Positions 27,900 to 37,919 of a stretch of 64,000 nucleotides of DNA are shown piece after piece (position 1 is the first letter of the stretch; the number at the start of each line of letters is the position of its first letter). The notes below the pieces were generated by a model. The model made no database searches, was not told the DNA's origin, and saw nothing but the letters and a program-made list of their open reading frames with translations. The position numbers were made by a program, and so were the translations under genes. Source of the DNA: Pseudomonas aegrilactucae (lineage in GTDB: Bacteria > Pseudomonadota > Gammaproteobacteria > Pseudomonadales > Pseudomonadaceae); NCBI RefSeq assembly GCF_019168305.1, contig NZ_JAHTBI010000047.1:1-64000 (forward strand), given 5' to 3'.

Positions 27900-29183
27900 A
27901 TGGCCAACACCCCCTACCCCCAGTCGTATTACGCCGCCTCGGCCAACCCCGTCCCACAGCGCCCAAGCCTGCAGGAAGAAGTACAGACCGACGTCTGCGT
28001 GATCGGTGCGGGTTACACCGGCCTGTCCAGCGCCCTGTTCCTGCTCGAGAACGGCTTCAGCGTGACCGTGCTCGAAGCCGCCAAGGTCGGCTTTGGTGCT
28101 TCGGGCCGTAACGGCGGGCAGATCGTCAACAGCTACAGCCGCGACATCGACGTGATCGAGCGCACCGTCGGCCCCAAGCAGGCGCAACTGCTGGGCCAGA
28201 TGGCTTTCGAGGGCGGGCGCATCATCCGCGAGCGCGTGGCCAAGTACAACATCCAGTGCGACCTGAAAGACGGTGGCGTGTTTGCTGCATTGACCAGCAA
28301 GCAGATGGGCCACCTGGAGTCTCAGCAACGCCTGTGGGAGCGCTACGGCCACACCCAGCTGGAACTGATGGACCAGCGCCGCATCCGCGAAGTGGTCGCC
28401 TGTGACAGCTACATTGGCGGCATGCTCGACATGAGCGGCGGCCACATTCACCCGCTCAACCTGGCGCTGGGCGAAGCCGCCGCCGTTGAATCGCTGGGCG
28501 GCAAGATCTACGAACAGTCCCCGGCCATCCGCATCGAGCGTGGTGCCAACCCGGTGGTGCACACCCCGCAAGGCAAGGTGCGGGCCAAGTTCATCATCGT
28601 GGCCGGCAACGCCTACCTGGGCAACCTGGTACCGGAACTGGCCTCCAAGTCGATGCCGTGCGGCACCCAGGTGATCACCACCGAGCCGTTGAGCGAAGAA
28701 CTGGCCCGTACCCTGCTGCCCCAGGACTACTGTGTCGAGGACTGCAACTACCTGCTCGACTACTACCGCCTGACCGGCGACAAGCGCCTGATCTTCGGCG
28801 GTGGTGTGGTGTACGGCGCGCGTGACCCGGCCAACATCGAGGCCATCATTCGTCCGAAAATGCTCAAGGCCTTCCCGCAGCTCAAGGATGTGAAGATCGA
28901 CTACGCCTGGACCGGCAACTTCCTGCTGACCCTGTCGCGCCTGCCACAGGTGGGTCGCCTGGGCGACAACATCTATTACTCGCAGGGCTGCAGCGGTCAC
29001 GGCGTGACCTATACCCACCTGGCTGGCAAGGTGCTGGCCGAGGCCCTGCGCGGCCAGGCCGAGCGCTTCGACGCCTTCGCCGAACTGCCGCACTACCCAT
29101 TCCCCGGCGGGCAGATGCTGCGCGTACCGTTCAGCGCGCTGGGTGCGTGGTACTACAGCCTGCGCGACCGCCTGGGCGTGTAA
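27900..29183 (+). CDS. puuB: FAD-dependent oxidoreductase, PuuB-like (gamma-glutamylputrescine oxidase family)
   Basis: This 427-residue DAO-family flavoenzyme has the dinucleotide fold VCVIGAGYTGLSSA at residue 31, the GFGASGRNGGQ flavin segment near residue 65-75 and the C-terminal YSQGCSGHGVTYTHLAGK. These are typical of gamma-glutamylputrescine oxidases, which remove the amine in putrescine breakdown. AGAGGTG precedes the ATG. No other puu gene is adjacent, so the substrate is inferred from family only. Confidence 0.85.
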   Translation: MANTPYPQSYYAASANPVPQRPSLQEEVQTDVCVIGAGYTGLSSALFLLENGFSVTVLEAAKVGFGASGRNGGQIVNSYSRDIDVIERTVGPKQAQLLGQMAFEGGRIIRERVAKYNIQCDLKDGGVFAALTSKQMGHLESQQRLWERYGHTQLELMDQRRIREVVACDSYIGGMLDMSGGHIHPLNLALGEAAAVESLGGKIYEQSPAIRIERGANPVVHTPQGKVRAKFIIVAGNAYLGNLVPELASKSMPCGTQVITTEPLSEELARTLLPQDYCVEDCNYLLDYYRLTGDKRLIFGGGVVYGARDPANIEAIIRPKMLKAFPQLKDVKIDYAWTGNFLLTLSRLPQVGRLGDNIYYSQGCSGHGVTYTHLAGKVLAEALRGQAERFDAFAELPHYPFPGGQMLRVPFSALGAWYYSLRDRLGV

Positions 29184-29201
29184 CCGCGCACCACCCGGCC
29201 G

Positions 29202-29882
29202 TCATTGCCCCAGGGCGGTGACGGCCTGGCGCGCCGCCTGCTCCTGGCCGGCCTGTGCCAGTTCGTTGGCGGCCTTGAGCCAGCGTTGCCGGTCCACCTG
29301 GGCCGGCAGTTGGCCTGGCGGCTGCACCAGCACCGCCCAACTTCCCTCTTTCTTCCAGGCGCCGGCAAAATCGTCGAAGTCCATCAGCAGGCGCCGGTTG
29401 TTGCCTGCGCGCAGGAGCACCCGCGATTTATAGCGGTCATACCCGATCAGCACGCCATAGCGCGGCTCGCTCCAGAACGCAGAACCTTCCTGATAGCGCA
29501 ACAGCACCGGATTGCCCGCGGCCACCTGGGCCAGCAAGGCCGGCAGGCTGGCGTCCAGCGGGTACACCAGCATGCCGTACTGGCGGGCTGCGGTTTGCAT
29601 CGACCCCTGCAGTTTGTCCACGCCCTGAGGCAGTTGCAGCGCGCCCTCGAGCAGGCCGGGGGTGATGCGCACGCCCTGCTGCGAGAGGATCGCAGCCAGG
29701 GCCATGGGCGCGCTCTGGTAGGCAACCCCCCGGTAGAACGGCACCGCACCTAGCTCGACCCGCTGCGGCAGGCTCTTGAGCTGGGACGAGGGCTGGCTGG
29801 CACAGCCGACCAGGCTCGCGGCCAGCGCGCAGGCCAGCAACAGGTGACGGGAGAGACGACGTTTCGAGGCAATGGGCAGCAT
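29202..29882 (-). CDS. C39-peptidase-like lipoprotein without catalytic residues
   Basis: The 226-residue product begins with a lipoprotein signal (LLLACALAASLVGC, lipidated C27). The core has the papain-fold C39 layout: Q56 in VAYQSAPMALAAILSQQG is retained. The place of the catalytic Cys is Ala/Pro, and the later YGVLIGYD segment lacks the usual His before it. It is therefore probably a non-proteolytic binding protein on the inner face of the outer membrane. A short helical tail follows. The ATG at 29882 was chosen because it starts the signal peptide. Convergent with puuB. Confidence 0.75.
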   Translation of the reverse strand: MLPIASKRRLSRHLLLACALAASLVGCASQPSSQLKSLPQRVELGAVPFYRGVAYQSAPMALAAILSQQGVRITPGLLEGALQLPQGVDKLQGSMQTAARQYGMLVYPLDASLPALLAQVAAGNPVLLRYQEGSAFWSEPRYGVLIGYDRYKSRVLLRAGNNRRLLMDFDDFAGAWKKEGSWAVLVQPPGQLPAQVDRQRWLKAANELAQAGQEQAARQAVTALGQ

Positions 29883-30098
29883 GGACACTCGCTTTGGGCT
29901 GATGCCAGGTACACGAACGCCCGGCCACTGGCCTGCGATGATAGGCCCGCTGAAGCGTGGGGTATAGCCCGAAGCGGGCTTAGAGCGAACTGAACCAAGG
30001 CGCGGGGCCATTGGTCAACCGATTGTCACAGGCGATGGGCTAGACTGAGCTTGTGTCCGAATGGCGAGCCCAGCTTGCCCAGTCGAAGGAGGCACGCA

Positions 30099-30260
30099 AT
30101 GAGTCTGACGATGGGAATCTTTCTGTTGATCGGCACGTGGCTGGTGGTTGCCGCGGCCATGCTCTGGGGCGTGTTGCGCATTGCGCGGCGCCATCACCTG
30201 CACCACCCGCAGCCGCGCAAGGCTGCACCTGCGGTACAACGACACGCCAACGCGCATTGA
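30099..30260 (+). CDS. small single-pass membrane protein
   Basis: The 53-residue protein has one transmembrane helix (residues 5-25, FLLIGTWLVVAAAMLWGVLR) and a positively charged, His-rich cytoplasmic tail. It has a near-perfect AAGGAGG ribosome site seven bases before the ATG. I do not recognise a family. It is divergent from the C39-like lipoprotein gene. Confidence 0.7.
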   Translation: MSLTMGIFLLIGTWLVVAAAMLWGVLRIARRHHLHHPQPRKAAPAVQRHANAH

Positions 30261-30290
30261 TGCACGGGTGAACTGACCCAATCCGCGTAA

Positions 30291-30344
30291 CGGCTTTCGC
30301 CAGCAACGCTGGCTCCTGCAAGGAGCAAGCATTGCCGGCGAAGG
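30291..30344. repeat. REP-like palindrome
   Basis: GCTTTCGCCAGCAACGCTGGCTCCTGCAAGGAGC with a reversed partner GCCGGCGAAGG looks like a divergent REP unit between the small membrane protein gene and terC. Confidence 0.45.
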
Positions 30345-30346
30345 TT

Positions 30347-31105
30347 TTATCCAGCCTGGTTTTCCAGCGCTTCGCGCTTCTCACGCGCACGGCGCGACAT
30401 GATGTTGAGGACCTCGATCAAGGTCGAGAACGCCATGGCGGCATACACGTAGCCTTTAGGCACATGCGCGCCAAAACCTTCGGCGATCAGGGTCATGCCG
30501 ATCATGATCAGGAAGCCCAGCGCCAGCATCACCACGGTCGGGTTGTCGTTGATGAACTTGGCCAGCGGGTCGGCCGCCACCAGCATCACGATCACGGCAC
30601 TGACCACCGCGATGATCATGATCGGCAAGTGCTCGGTCATGCCCACGGCGGTAATGATGCTGTCGATCGAGAACACGATGTCCAGCACCAGGATCTGACC
30701 GATAGCCGCAGCGAAGCCCAGGGTGACGGTGGACGACGCCTTGGTTTCTTCCTTGGCACGCGGATCGACGCTGTGGTGGATTTCCGACGTGGCCTTCCAC
30801 AACAGGAACAGGCCGCCCGCGATCAGGATCATGTCCTTCCACGAGAATGCATGCCCGAACACATCGATCACCGGCTCGGTCAGTTGCACGATCCACGCGA
30901 TGGTGCTCAGCAGGCCCAAACGCATCACCAGCGCCATGCTGATACCGATGCGCCGCGCCTTGGAGCGGAACTGCTCGGGCAACTTGTTGGTCAGGATCGA
31001 GATAAAGATCAGGTTGTCGATACCCAGCACGATTTCCATCGCCACCAGAGTGGCCAGGGCGACCCAGGCGGTCGGGCTTGCAGCAAGTTCCAGCAGGTAT
31101 TCCAT
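30347..31105 (-). CDS. TerC/YgdQ-family integral membrane protein
   Basis: This 252-residue polytopic protein has seven or so hydrophobic helices. The acidic intramembrane motifs [15 protein letters not shown] (residue 24-38) and [16 protein letters not shown] (about residue 134-149) mark the TerC family. Members have been linked to metal (manganese or calcium) export or to tellurite resistance. AGGATTG lies before the ATG. The gene is alone on its strand with the small lipoprotein gene upstream. Confidence 0.92.
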   Translation of the reverse strand: MEYLLELAASPTAWVALATLVAMEIVLGIDNLIFISILTNKLPEQFRSKARRIGISMALVMRLGLLSTIAWIVQLTEPVIDVFGHAFSWKDMILIAGGLFLLWKATSEIHHSVDPRAKEETKASSTVTLGFAAAIGQILVLDIVFSIDSIITAVGMTEHLPIMIIAVVSAVIVMLVAADPLAKFINDNPTVVMLALGFLIMIGMTLIAEGFGAHVPKGYVYAAMAFSTLIEVLNIMSRRAREKREALENQAG

Positions 31106-31136
31106 GGATCAATCCTGAATCAGTGTGAAGAAAGGG

Positions 31137-31403
31137 TCAGATTTCCTGGGCGCTTTTATCGCGCTCGGGTTTGCTCTGGGGCGTGTCCTGGCCATCGTCA
31201 GGCTTTTTTGCCAACTGCGAGCCGGTGGCATCGCTAAGCGCCTGCTGGGCCGCGTCGTTGGTCTTGTCGATCGCTTCCTTGGCCGACTCGGCCGCCTGGT
31301 TGAGCATCTGCTGCGCGGACTTTTCCGCCTGGTCGCAACCGCTCATGGCAAACAGCGCCAACAGCATCACCAAGGGTGTACCGATCGATTTGAATTGAAG
31401 CAT
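31137..31403 (-). CDS. small lipoprotein, 88 residues
   Basis: The product starts with a lipoprotein signal (PLVMLLALFAMSGC, Cys at residue 23). An Ala/Lys/Glu-rich helical region (AEKSAQQMLNQAAESAKEA) and a charged disordered tail follow. A GAGGAACCC ribosome site supports the ATG at 31403 over the longer frame. It lies 31 bases before terC on the same strand and may be co-transcribed. No family assigned. Confidence 0.75.
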   Translation of the reverse strand: MLQFKSIGTPLVMLLALFAMSGCDQAEKSAQQMLNQAAESAKEAIDKTNDAAQQALSDATGSQLAKKPDDGQDTPQSKPERDKSAQEI

Positions 31404-31520
31404 GGGTTCCTCGCTTTGCACGTCTGGCATTGATAGCGAGGCATTCTAAAGAGCACGAAACATCAGGAAAATTCGTATTTTCAGCGGTTATACTTCGGTT
31501 TTTACGAATCGGGGATCGCC

Positions 31521-32426
31521 ATGCTCAATTACCGGCAGTTGCATTACTTCTGGGCGGTAGCCAAAACCGGCAGCATCGTGCGCGCCGGCGAACAGCTCAA
31601 CCTTACCCCTCAGACCATCAGCGGGCAGATCAGCCTGCTCGAACACAGCTATGGCATCGAGCTGTTTCGCCGCGTGGGCCGCCAGCTGGAGCTGACCGAA
31701 ACCGGGCGCCAGGCATTGTCCTACGCCGAACAGATGTTCCAGATTGGCGGCGAGCTCGAAGCGGTACTGCGCGCCCAGCCCAACGAGCAGCAGATCCTGT
31801 TCCGGGTCGGGGTGGCCGATGTGGTGCCCAAGTCGATCGTGTACCGCCTGCTCGCCCCCACCATGGAGCTGCCCGAGCCACTGCGCCTGAGCTGTCGCGA
31901 AGACAAGCTCGAGCGGCTGCTCGCGGACCTGGCGATCCAGCGCCTGGACATGGTCATTTCCGACAGCCCCATGCCCAGCCACCTGGACATCAAGGGCTAC
32001 AGCCAGAAGCTCGGTGAATGCGGCATCAGCTTCTTCGCCACCCCGGCACTGGCCGCCTTGCACCCGGCGCCCTTCCCCGTCGGCCTGCAGCACGCACCGA
32101 TGCTCATCCCCGGCCAGGAGACGGTGGTGCGCAGCCGGCTGCTGCGCTGGTTTGCCGAACAGCAGTTGCAACCGCGCATCGTCGGCGAATTCGACGACAG
32201 TGCGCTGATGCAGGCCTTCGGCCAATCGGGCAGCGGCATCTTCATCGCGCCCAGCGTGATCGCCGATGAAGTGTGCCGCCAGTATGGTGTGGAGCTGATC
32301 GGCCAGACCGACGCGGTAACCGAATCGTTCTACGCCATTTCGGTGGAGCGCAAGGTCAAGCACCCGGGCATCGTGGCGATCACCGAAGGCGCACGGCGCG
32401 AGCTGTTCAACTGGCCGGTGACGTGA
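31521..32426 (+). CDS. nhaR: LysR-family transcriptional activator NhaR
   Basis: The 301-residue protein has an N-terminal winged helix (YFWAVAKTGSIVRAGEQLNL, TPQTISGQISLLE) and the LysR effector domain. The sequence around LELTETGRQALSYAEQMFQIG, together with its overall pattern, is that of NhaR. NhaR activates Na+/H+ antiporter genes and biofilm polysaccharide genes in enterics in response to sodium. No nhaA gene is adjacent here; the sequence itself gives the assignment. Confidence 0.88.
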   Translation: MLNYRQLHYFWAVAKTGSIVRAGEQLNLTPQTISGQISLLEHSYGIELFRRVGRQLELTETGRQALSYAEQMFQIGGELEAVLRAQPNEQQILFRVGVADVVPKSIVYRLLAPTMELPEPLRLSCREDKLERLLADLAIQRLDMVISDSPMPSHLDIKGYSQKLGECGISFFATPALAALHPAPFPVGLQHAPMLIPGQETVVRSRLLRWFAEQQLQPRIVGEFDDSALMQAFGQSGSGIFIAPSVIADEVCRQYGVELIGQTDAVTESFYAISVERKVKHPGIVAITEGARRELFNWPVT

Positions 32427-32660
32427 ACCGCGCACGGTTCGCCAGTGACATTTACACCCCGACGTTAAACAACCCACGGCCGCAACCGTTCATATAAGCG
32501 GCGCGCATACTAACAGCGACACCCGGCCTCACCTACCACAAGCAGCCACCTGCGCTAAGCGCTGGCGTGCTGTGCTAAAGTCGCGCCCCTTTCGCAACCG
32601 GCATAGCCCGACGCGCTGCGCCAGTACCGCACCCGTGCACAAGAACGAGAAACACCTGTC

Positions 32661-33872
32661 ATGACTCCAGTGCTTAACCTGTTGAACCGTACCAGCCTGG
32701 TACTGCAGATCGTCGTCGGCCTGGTGGCCGGTATTGCCGTGGCACTGCTATGGCCGGCGGCGGCGCTGAACCTGGCCTTTATCGGCAAGGTATTCGTCAG
32801 CGCCCTGAAGGCGGTGGCTCCGATCCTGGTCTTCGTGCTGGTGATGGCGTCGATCGCCAACCACAAGCAGGACCAGCAAACCCACATCCGGCCCATCCTG
32901 ACGCTGTACCTGCTGAGTACCTTCGGTGCTGCAGTGGTGGCGGTGATCGCCAGCATGGTGTTCCCCTCGGAGCTGGTGCTGGCCACACACAATGCCAGCA
33001 TGAACCCGCCCGGCAGCATCAGTGACGTGCTGCAGGGCCTGCTGCTGAGCGTGGTCGACAACCCGGTCACGGCGCTGGTCAATGCCAACTTCATCGGCAT
33101 CCTGGCCTGGGCCATCGCCCTGGGCGTGGCCATGCGCCACGCAAGCGATACCACACGTACGGCCATCGACGACCTGTCCAACGGCGTGACCCAGATCGTA
33201 CGCCTGGTGATCCGCTTCGCTCCCCTGGGCATTTTCGGGCTGGTGGCGGCGACCCTGGCCGAGTCTGGCGTGGGCGCCCTGCTGGGCTACCTGCACCTGC
33301 TGACAGTGCTGATCGGCTGCATGCTGTTCGTGGCACTGGTGATGAACCCGTTGATCGTGTTCTGGAAGATTCGCCGCAACCCGTTCCCGCTGACCCTGCT
33401 GTGCCTGCGAGAAAGCGGCATCACCGCCTTCTTCACCCGCAGCTCGGCCGCCAACATCCCAGTCAACCTGGCCCTGAGCGAAAAGCTCGGCCTGCACGAA
33501 GACACCTATTCGGTCTCTATCCCGCTGGGTGCAACCATCAACATGGCCGGCGCCGCGATCACCATCACCGTGCTCACCCTGGCGGCCGTGCACACCCTGG
33601 GCATCACCGTCGACCTGCCGACCGCCATCCTGCTCAGTATCGTCGCTGCAGTCTGTGCGTGCGGCGCCTCGGGTGTGGCGGGCGGTTCGCTGCTGCTGAT
33701 CCCGCTGGCCTGCAGCCTGTTCGGTATTCCCAGCGAAATCGCCATGCAGGTGGTGGCGGTGGGCTTCATCATCGGCATCCTGCAGGACTCGGCCGAAACC
33801 GCGCTGAACTCCTCCACCGACGTGCTGTTCACGGCGGCCGCCTGCGAGGCCGAAGAGCGTCAGGCTGCCTGA
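32661..33872 (+). CDS. sstT: Na+/serine-threonine symporter SstT
   Basis: This 403-residue transporter of the dicarboxylate/amino acid:cation symporter family is near-identical in layout to SstT. It has about eight helices, a Ser-rich hairpin ([16 protein letters not shown] near residue 255-270), the [13 protein letters not shown] motif and [18 protein letters not shown]. It imports L-serine and L-threonine with sodium. The 234 bp leader shows no clear leader peptide. An intrinsic terminator follows 14 bases after the stop. Confidence 0.95.
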   Translation: MTPVLNLLNRTSLVLQIVVGLVAGIAVALLWPAAALNLAFIGKVFVSALKAVAPILVFVLVMASIANHKQDQQTHIRPILTLYLLSTFGAAVVAVIASMVFPSELVLATHNASMNPPGSISDVLQGLLLSVVDNPVTALVNANFIGILAWAIALGVAMRHASDTTRTAIDDLSNGVTQIVRLVIRFAPLGIFGLVAATLAESGVGALLGYLHLLTVLIGCMLFVALVMNPLIVFWKIRRNPFPLTLLCLRESGITAFFTRSSAANIPVNLALSEKLGLHEDTYSVSIPLGATINMAGAAITITVLTLAAVHTLGITVDLPTAILLSIVAAVCACGASGVAGGSLLLIPLACSLFGIPSEIAMQVVAVGFIIGILQDSAETALNSSTDVLFTAAACEAEERQAA

Positions 33873-33886
33873 CACGCCGAACAATG

Positions 33887-33927
33887 AAAAAGCCCGGCAA
33901 GGCTCACACCTTGCCGGGCTTTTTTTG
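33887..33927 (+). terminator. intrinsic terminator after sstT
   Basis: AAAAAGCCCGGCAAGG pairs with CCTTGCCGGGCTTTTT around a short loop and ends in a run of T. The A-rich left end lets it serve the convergent gene at 33939 as well. Confidence 0.95.
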
Positions 33928-33938
33928 TGCGCGGCGGT

Positions 33939-34448
33939 CTAGAACGCGCCCATGTAGTCACGCTTGCCGACTTCCACACCGTTGTGGCGCAGGATCGCGT
34001 AGGTGGTGGTGACGTGGAAGAAGAACTGCGGCAAGCCGTAGGTCAGCAGGTAGGACTGGCCGCTGAAGCGCTTCTCCTTCGGCGTGCCGGGACGGGTGAC
34101 GATCTCGATGCCTTCCTTTCCATCGATCTGTTGCGGCTGGATCTGCTCGATGAAGGCCAGCACCTTGGCGATCAAGGCCTGAAGCTCGGCGAAGGTGGCT
34201 TCGCTGTCGTCGTACTTGGGCAGCTCGACCTCGGCCAGGCGCGCCGAAACACCCTTGGCGAAGTCGACGGCGATCTGGACCTGGCGCACCAGCGGGAACA
34301 TGTCGGGGTACAGACGGGCCTGCAGGAAGGCGTTGGCATCGATGTTCTTCGCCTCGGCATGTGCCTGGGCCTTGTTCAGCACATCGCTCAGGGCGTTGAG
34401 CATCTGCTTGAAGACTGGAACGGAAGCGGCGTAAAGGGAAATGGTCAT
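33939..34448 (-). CDS. DUF1993-family protein
   Basis: This 169-residue protein has the DUF1993 layout: N-terminal MTISLYAASVPVF, LYPDMFPLVRQVQIAVDFAKG at residue 46-66, and the conserved FFHVTTTYAILRHNGV segment before the end. The family is a four-helix DinB-like fold of unknown activity; a metal-dependent hydrolase role is sometimes suggested. Single gene, convergent with sstT. Confidence 0.88.
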   Translation of the reverse strand: MTISLYAASVPVFKQMLNALSDVLNKAQAHAEAKNIDANAFLQARLYPDMFPLVRQVQIAVDFAKGVSARLAEVELPKYDDSEATFAELQALIAKVLAFIEQIQPQQIDGKEGIEIVTRPGTPKEKRFSGQSYLLTYGLPQFFFHVTTTYAILRHNGVEVGKRDYMGAF

Positions 34449-34572
34449 GATGATCTCGACAGGGTGAAAAAAGGACTGGCGCGATTATAGACCGGCTTGC
34501 GTGCAGCAGGCGGCTTGTCTTTTATCCTGCAAGGATTAGGCTGGTGACCTTCCACAGCATAGGGAAAGCGTG

Positions 34573-35217
34573 ATGAGCACAGAGCAAGACACCCGCGATG
34601 ACGAACCGCGCCTCGACAGCACGCAAATCCGGGTCCTCGGCGCCCTGATCGAAAAGCAGGCGACCAGCCCTGAAACCTACCCGCTCACCCTCAACGCCGT
34701 TGTGCTGGCCTGCAACCAGAAGACCAGCCGAGAACCGGTGATGAACCTGACCCAGGGCCAGGTCGGCCAGGCCTTGCGGTCCCTGGAAGGCCAAGGCATG
34801 GCGCGCTTGCAGATGGGCAGCCGCGCCGACCGCTGGGAGCAGCGTATCGACAAGGCGCTGGAGTTGGTACCGGCGCAGTTGATCCTGCTGGGGCTTATGT
34901 TCCTGCGCGGGCCGCAGACGGTCAATGAGCTGCTGACCCGCAGCAACCGCATGCATGAGTTCGAAGACTCGGAACAGGTGGTGCATCAGCTCGAGCGCCT
35001 GATCGCCAGGGGCTTGGCCCTGCACCTGCCGCGCCAGGCCGGGCAGCGTGAAGACCGTTATACCCATGCCTTTGGCGACCCGGCGGACATCGAGGCGATT
35101 CTCTCGGCACGCCAACAAGGCACCGAGCGTTCGAGCGGCGCTGTGTCGCCAGAGCGGATCGAAGCGCTGGAAGCACGGATTGCGGCGCTGGAAGAACGGC
35201 TGGCATTGCTGGAGTAG
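34573..35217 (+). CDS. yceH: YceH-family (DUF480) protein
   Basis: The 214-residue protein has two winged-helix repeats typical of YceH/DUF480 ([20 protein letters not shown] near residue 21, [18 protein letters not shown] near residue 116) and a C-terminal coiled coil ([18 protein letters not shown]). The ATG at 34573 follows a GTG and has AGGGAA upstream. The role is unknown; the family behaves like a DNA-binding protein. The gene is divergent from the DUF1993 gene. Confidence 0.9.
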   Translation: MSTEQDTRDDEPRLDSTQIRVLGALIEKQATSPETYPLTLNAVVLACNQKTSREPVMNLTQGQVGQALRSLEGQGMARLQMGSRADRWEQRIDKALELVPAQLILLGLMFLRGPQTVNELLTRSNRMHEFEDSEQVVHQLERLIARGLALHLPRQAGQREDRYTHAFGDPADIEAILSARQQGTERSSGAVSPERIEALEARIAALEERLALLE

Positions 35218-35279
35218 CGTGGATTGACGCTGGGGGCGGCGTTGATTTTTGTGCTGCAGATGCGCCAGCCCCCTACCCA

Positions 35280-36095
35280 TCAATCGCCCCGAGCAAACGC
35301 CACCGCCGCAGCCACCTGCCGTGCATCCGGGCGCACGCCGGTATATAGCACGAACTGCTCCAGCGCCTGCAGCGCAATCACCTCCAGCCCGGTGATCACC
35401 GGCTTGCCTGCGGCCTGGGCGGCCACGATCAACGGCGTCTGTGCCGGCATGGCGACCACATCGAACACCACCTGCGCCGCCTCGATCGCCGCTTGCCCGA
35501 ACGCCAACTGCTGCGCCTCGGCACCGCCGGCCATGCCGATCGGCGTCACGTTCACCAACACCTGCGCACGCACATCGTGTAGTTCGGCCTGCCAGCGATA
35601 GCCACACACCTGGGCCAGGCGCTCACCCGCCTCACGGTTGCGCGCAATGATTGTCCCGGCCTTGAAGCCGGCATCACGCAACGCGCACGCCACCGCCTTG
35701 GCCATGCCGCCACTGCCGCGCAGTGCCACGCTCGATGCGGGGTCCAGCCGATGCTGCTCGATCAACTGGCGCACCGCCAGATAATCGGTGTTGTAACCCT
35801 TCAGATGCCCCTGTGTATTGACCAGGGTATTGACCGAGTCGATCGTGGCCGCCGACGGGTCCAGTTCATCGAGCAACGGGATGCAGGCCTCCTTGTATGG
35901 CATCGACACCCCACACCCGCGCACGCCCAGCGCGCGAATACCACCCACGGCCGCCGGCAGGTCGCCGGTGGTCATGGCCTTGTAGTAATAATCGAGCCCC
36001 AGCTGCTGGTACAGATGGTTATGAAAACGCACCCCGAAGGTGCCGGGCCGGCCTGCCAGGGACATGCACAGTACGGTGTCTTTGCTGGGAAACAT
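35280..36095 (-). CDS. shikimate 5-dehydrogenase-like protein (HI0607 type)
   Basis: The 271-residue protein has the AroE fold: catalytic K68 (SMPYKEACIPLLDEL), D104 in YNTD, and the NADP loop RGSGGMAKAV at residue 126-135. It closely follows the HI0607 subgroup (LCMSLAGRPGTFGVRFHNHL). In that group the shikimate-binding Ser pair of AroE is replaced and shikimate turnover is slow, so the true substrate is probably different. A GGAG site precedes the ATG at 36095. A canonical aroE should exist elsewhere. Confidence 0.88.
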   Translation of the reverse strand: MFPSKDTVLCMSLAGRPGTFGVRFHNHLYQQLGLDYYYKAMTTGDLPAAVGGIRALGVRGCGVSMPYKEACIPLLDELDPSAATIDSVNTLVNTQGHLKGYNTDYLAVRQLIEQHRLDPASSVALRGSGGMAKAVACALRDAGFKAGTIIARNREAGERLAQVCGYRWQAELHDVRAQVLVNVTPIGMAGGAEAQQLAFGQAAIEAAQVVFDVVAMPAQTPLIVAAQAAGKPVITGLEVIALQALEQFVLYTGVRPDARQVAAAVAFARGD

Positions 36096-36423
36096 CAGGC
36101 GACTCCTTGAAAACGGCGGGTGCACCAGTATGCACAACTGTTATCCCCGCGCCCTGTCATGGGTTTATCGAAAACACCAGCGTCGGTGTAAGCCGCCGCC
36201 CATGGTGGGGGCGGCTGGCATGGCGGGCGCCCTGCACGTACAACACTCGATGGAGTGCCTTTTATCGTTACAACATTGGTACAGGGTTAAATAAATTTCA
36301 TAGTTGGCCCAATGTTTACGGGGCAATCGACACAACATCAACCATACTCATAAAATGTAACGGCTTGTAATAAGAAAAACCCTTGCACAGCCAACGACAT
36401 ACCCACATTTAGTGAGCACCAAC
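36096..36423. other. 328 bp intergenic region with AT-rich part before pbpG
   Basis: No gene supported. The half next to pbpG (36240-36400) is AT-rich and must contain its promoter. Short open frames across the region lack ribosome sites. Confidence 0.5.
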
Positions 36424-37347
36424 GTGAAAACCTCCCTGTCTATCCTCAGCCTGCTGCTGTTGCTCACTGGCACTGCCAGCGTCACGTCGAATGCTGTTGC
36501 GCAACCCGCCCCGCAGGTCCAGCGAGACCCGTCCAAGCTGCACCTGGCCTCCGGCAGTGCACTGCTGATCGACCTGCAGACCAACAAGGTGCTGTACGCG
36601 AGCAATCCAGACCGCGTGGTACCGATTGCCTCGGTGACCAAATTGATGACCGCCATGGTCGTGCTCGACGCCAAACAGGCCATGGACGAACCCCTGACCA
36701 TCACCATCGCCCAGGCCAAGGAAATGAAAGGCGTATACTCGCGGGTTCGCTTAGGGAGTGAGTTGAACCGTCGCGATACCCTGCTGATCACCCTGATGTC
36801 GTCGGAGAACCGCGCCGCCGCCACCCTCGCCCACCACTACCCGGGCGGCTATGGCGCCTTCATCAAGGCGATGAACGCCAAGGCCAAGGCCTTGGGCATG
36901 AGCCATACGCGCTACGTGGAGCCCACCGGGCTGTCGACCAGCAACGTGTCCACTGCGCGCGACCTGAGCAAGTTGCTGATGGCCGCCCGCAGCTACCCGC
37001 TGCTGAGCGAGCTGAGCACCACCCGCGAGAAGACCGTGGCCTTTCGCAAGCCCAACTACACCCTGGGTTTTCGCAATACCGACCACCTGGTCAACAAGAG
37101 CAACTGGGATATCAAGCTGACCAAGACCGGCTTCACCAATGAGGCCGGCCACTGCCTGGTGCTGCTGACCAGGATGGACAACCGCCCGGTGGCGATGGTG
37201 ATCCTGGATGCGTTCGGCAAATACACCCACTTTGCCGATGCCAGCCGCATGCGCCAGTGGCTGGAAACCGGCAGCGCCAAGCCGGCGCCGGCGGTGGCCA
37301 TCCGCTACAAGGCCGAGCGCAGCCAGAACCGCCCGCTGGCCGACTGA
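36424..37347 (+). CDS. pbpG: D-alanyl-D-alanine endopeptidase PbpG (PBP7)
   Basis: This periplasmic penicillin-binding protein cuts crosslinks between peptidoglycan peptides. It has the serine peptidase motifs S70-VTK, SEN (127-129) and K234-TG, and an N-terminal Sec signal ([16 protein letters not shown]...AVA). Two GTG codons compete: 36412 and 36424. I prefer 36424 because the signal peptide then begins with the charged Val(Met)-Lys-Thr. Both have weak ribosome sites. Full length, 307 residues. Confidence 0.9.
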   Translation: MKTSLSILSLLLLLTGTASVTSNAVAQPAPQVQRDPSKLHLASGSALLIDLQTNKVLYASNPDRVVPIASVTKLMTAMVVLDAKQAMDEPLTITIAQAKEMKGVYSRVRLGSELNRRDTLLITLMSSENRAAATLAHHYPGGYGAFIKAMNAKAKALGMSHTRYVEPTGLSTSNVSTARDLSKLLMAARSYPLLSELSTTREKTVAFRKPNYTLGFRNTDHLVNKSNWDIKLTKTGFTNEAGHCLVLLTRMDNRPVAMVILDAFGKYTHFADASRMRQWLETGSAKPAPAVAIRYKAERSQNRPLAD

Positions 37348-37354
37348 CCTGGAA

Positions 37355-37379
37355 GCTGCCGTGCCTTGCGCACGGCAGC
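37355..37379. terminator. hairpin between convergent pbpG and the 37388 gene
   Basis: GCTGCCGTG (37355-37363) and its complement CACGGCAGC (37371-37379) can form a 9 bp stem between the two convergent genes. There is no T run on either side, so termination is only possible, not clear. Confidence 0.4.
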
Positions 37380-37387
37380 GGTCATTC

Positions 37388-37846
37388 TCAAGCCGTGGTG
37401 TCGACCGCAGAGCCCGCGCTGCTGGTACCGGTCTCGTTCAACGCAGACAGCAACGCCGCAGTGACCTGCGCCAGTGCCGAGGTGGTGCCGTTCACCGCCG
37501 TTTGCGCGCTCAACACCGCCACCACCTTGGCGTCCGCCTCCATCTTGCTGGCCATGACCTGCTGCAACTGCTTCTGCTGCTCGGCCAACTGTTCCTGCAA
37601 TTCCTTCATCCGCTGACGCAACTGCTGGATATGCGCCGACTCGCTGCTGCTCGACTCAGCCTCGGCCGGACCACCACCTGCCTTGGTCGCTTCGCCGCTC
37701 TTGGCCTCGGTAGCGTCCTGGGTGGTTTCATCAGCGGCAGCCAGCGCACTGGTTTCGCTTCCCTTGATCAGCGTCTTGCTGTCACTGGCAACCTGGGCCA
37801 GACCCGCGATGTTCAGCCCTGCCGAACCGATTACTGTCATGATCAT
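37388..37846 (-). CDS. hypothetical coiled-coil protein, 152 residues
   Basis: This acidic Ala/Ser/Thr-rich protein has a central coiled coil (HIQQLRQRMKELQEQLAEQQ, about residues 72-100) and low-complexity flanks. It lacks a signal peptide. AGGAC precedes the first ATG; a second in-frame ATG lies two codons later. I do not recognise the family. It may be secreted or surface-related given composition, but that is a guess. Confidence 0.65.
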   Translation of the reverse strand: MIMTVIGSAGLNIAGLAQVASDSKTLIKGSETSALAAADETTQDATEAKSGEATKAGGGPAEAESSSSESAHIQQLRQRMKELQEQLAEQQKQLQQVMASKMEADAKVVAVLSAQTAVNGTTSALAQVTAALLSALNETGTSSAGSAVDTTA

Positions 37847-37919
37847 GCCGTCCTGAGGCTGTGGGATTGCCCAGCTATCGGCTGCATTCCATAAAACTTT
37901 AGCCGGCCGCCCCCGGGGA

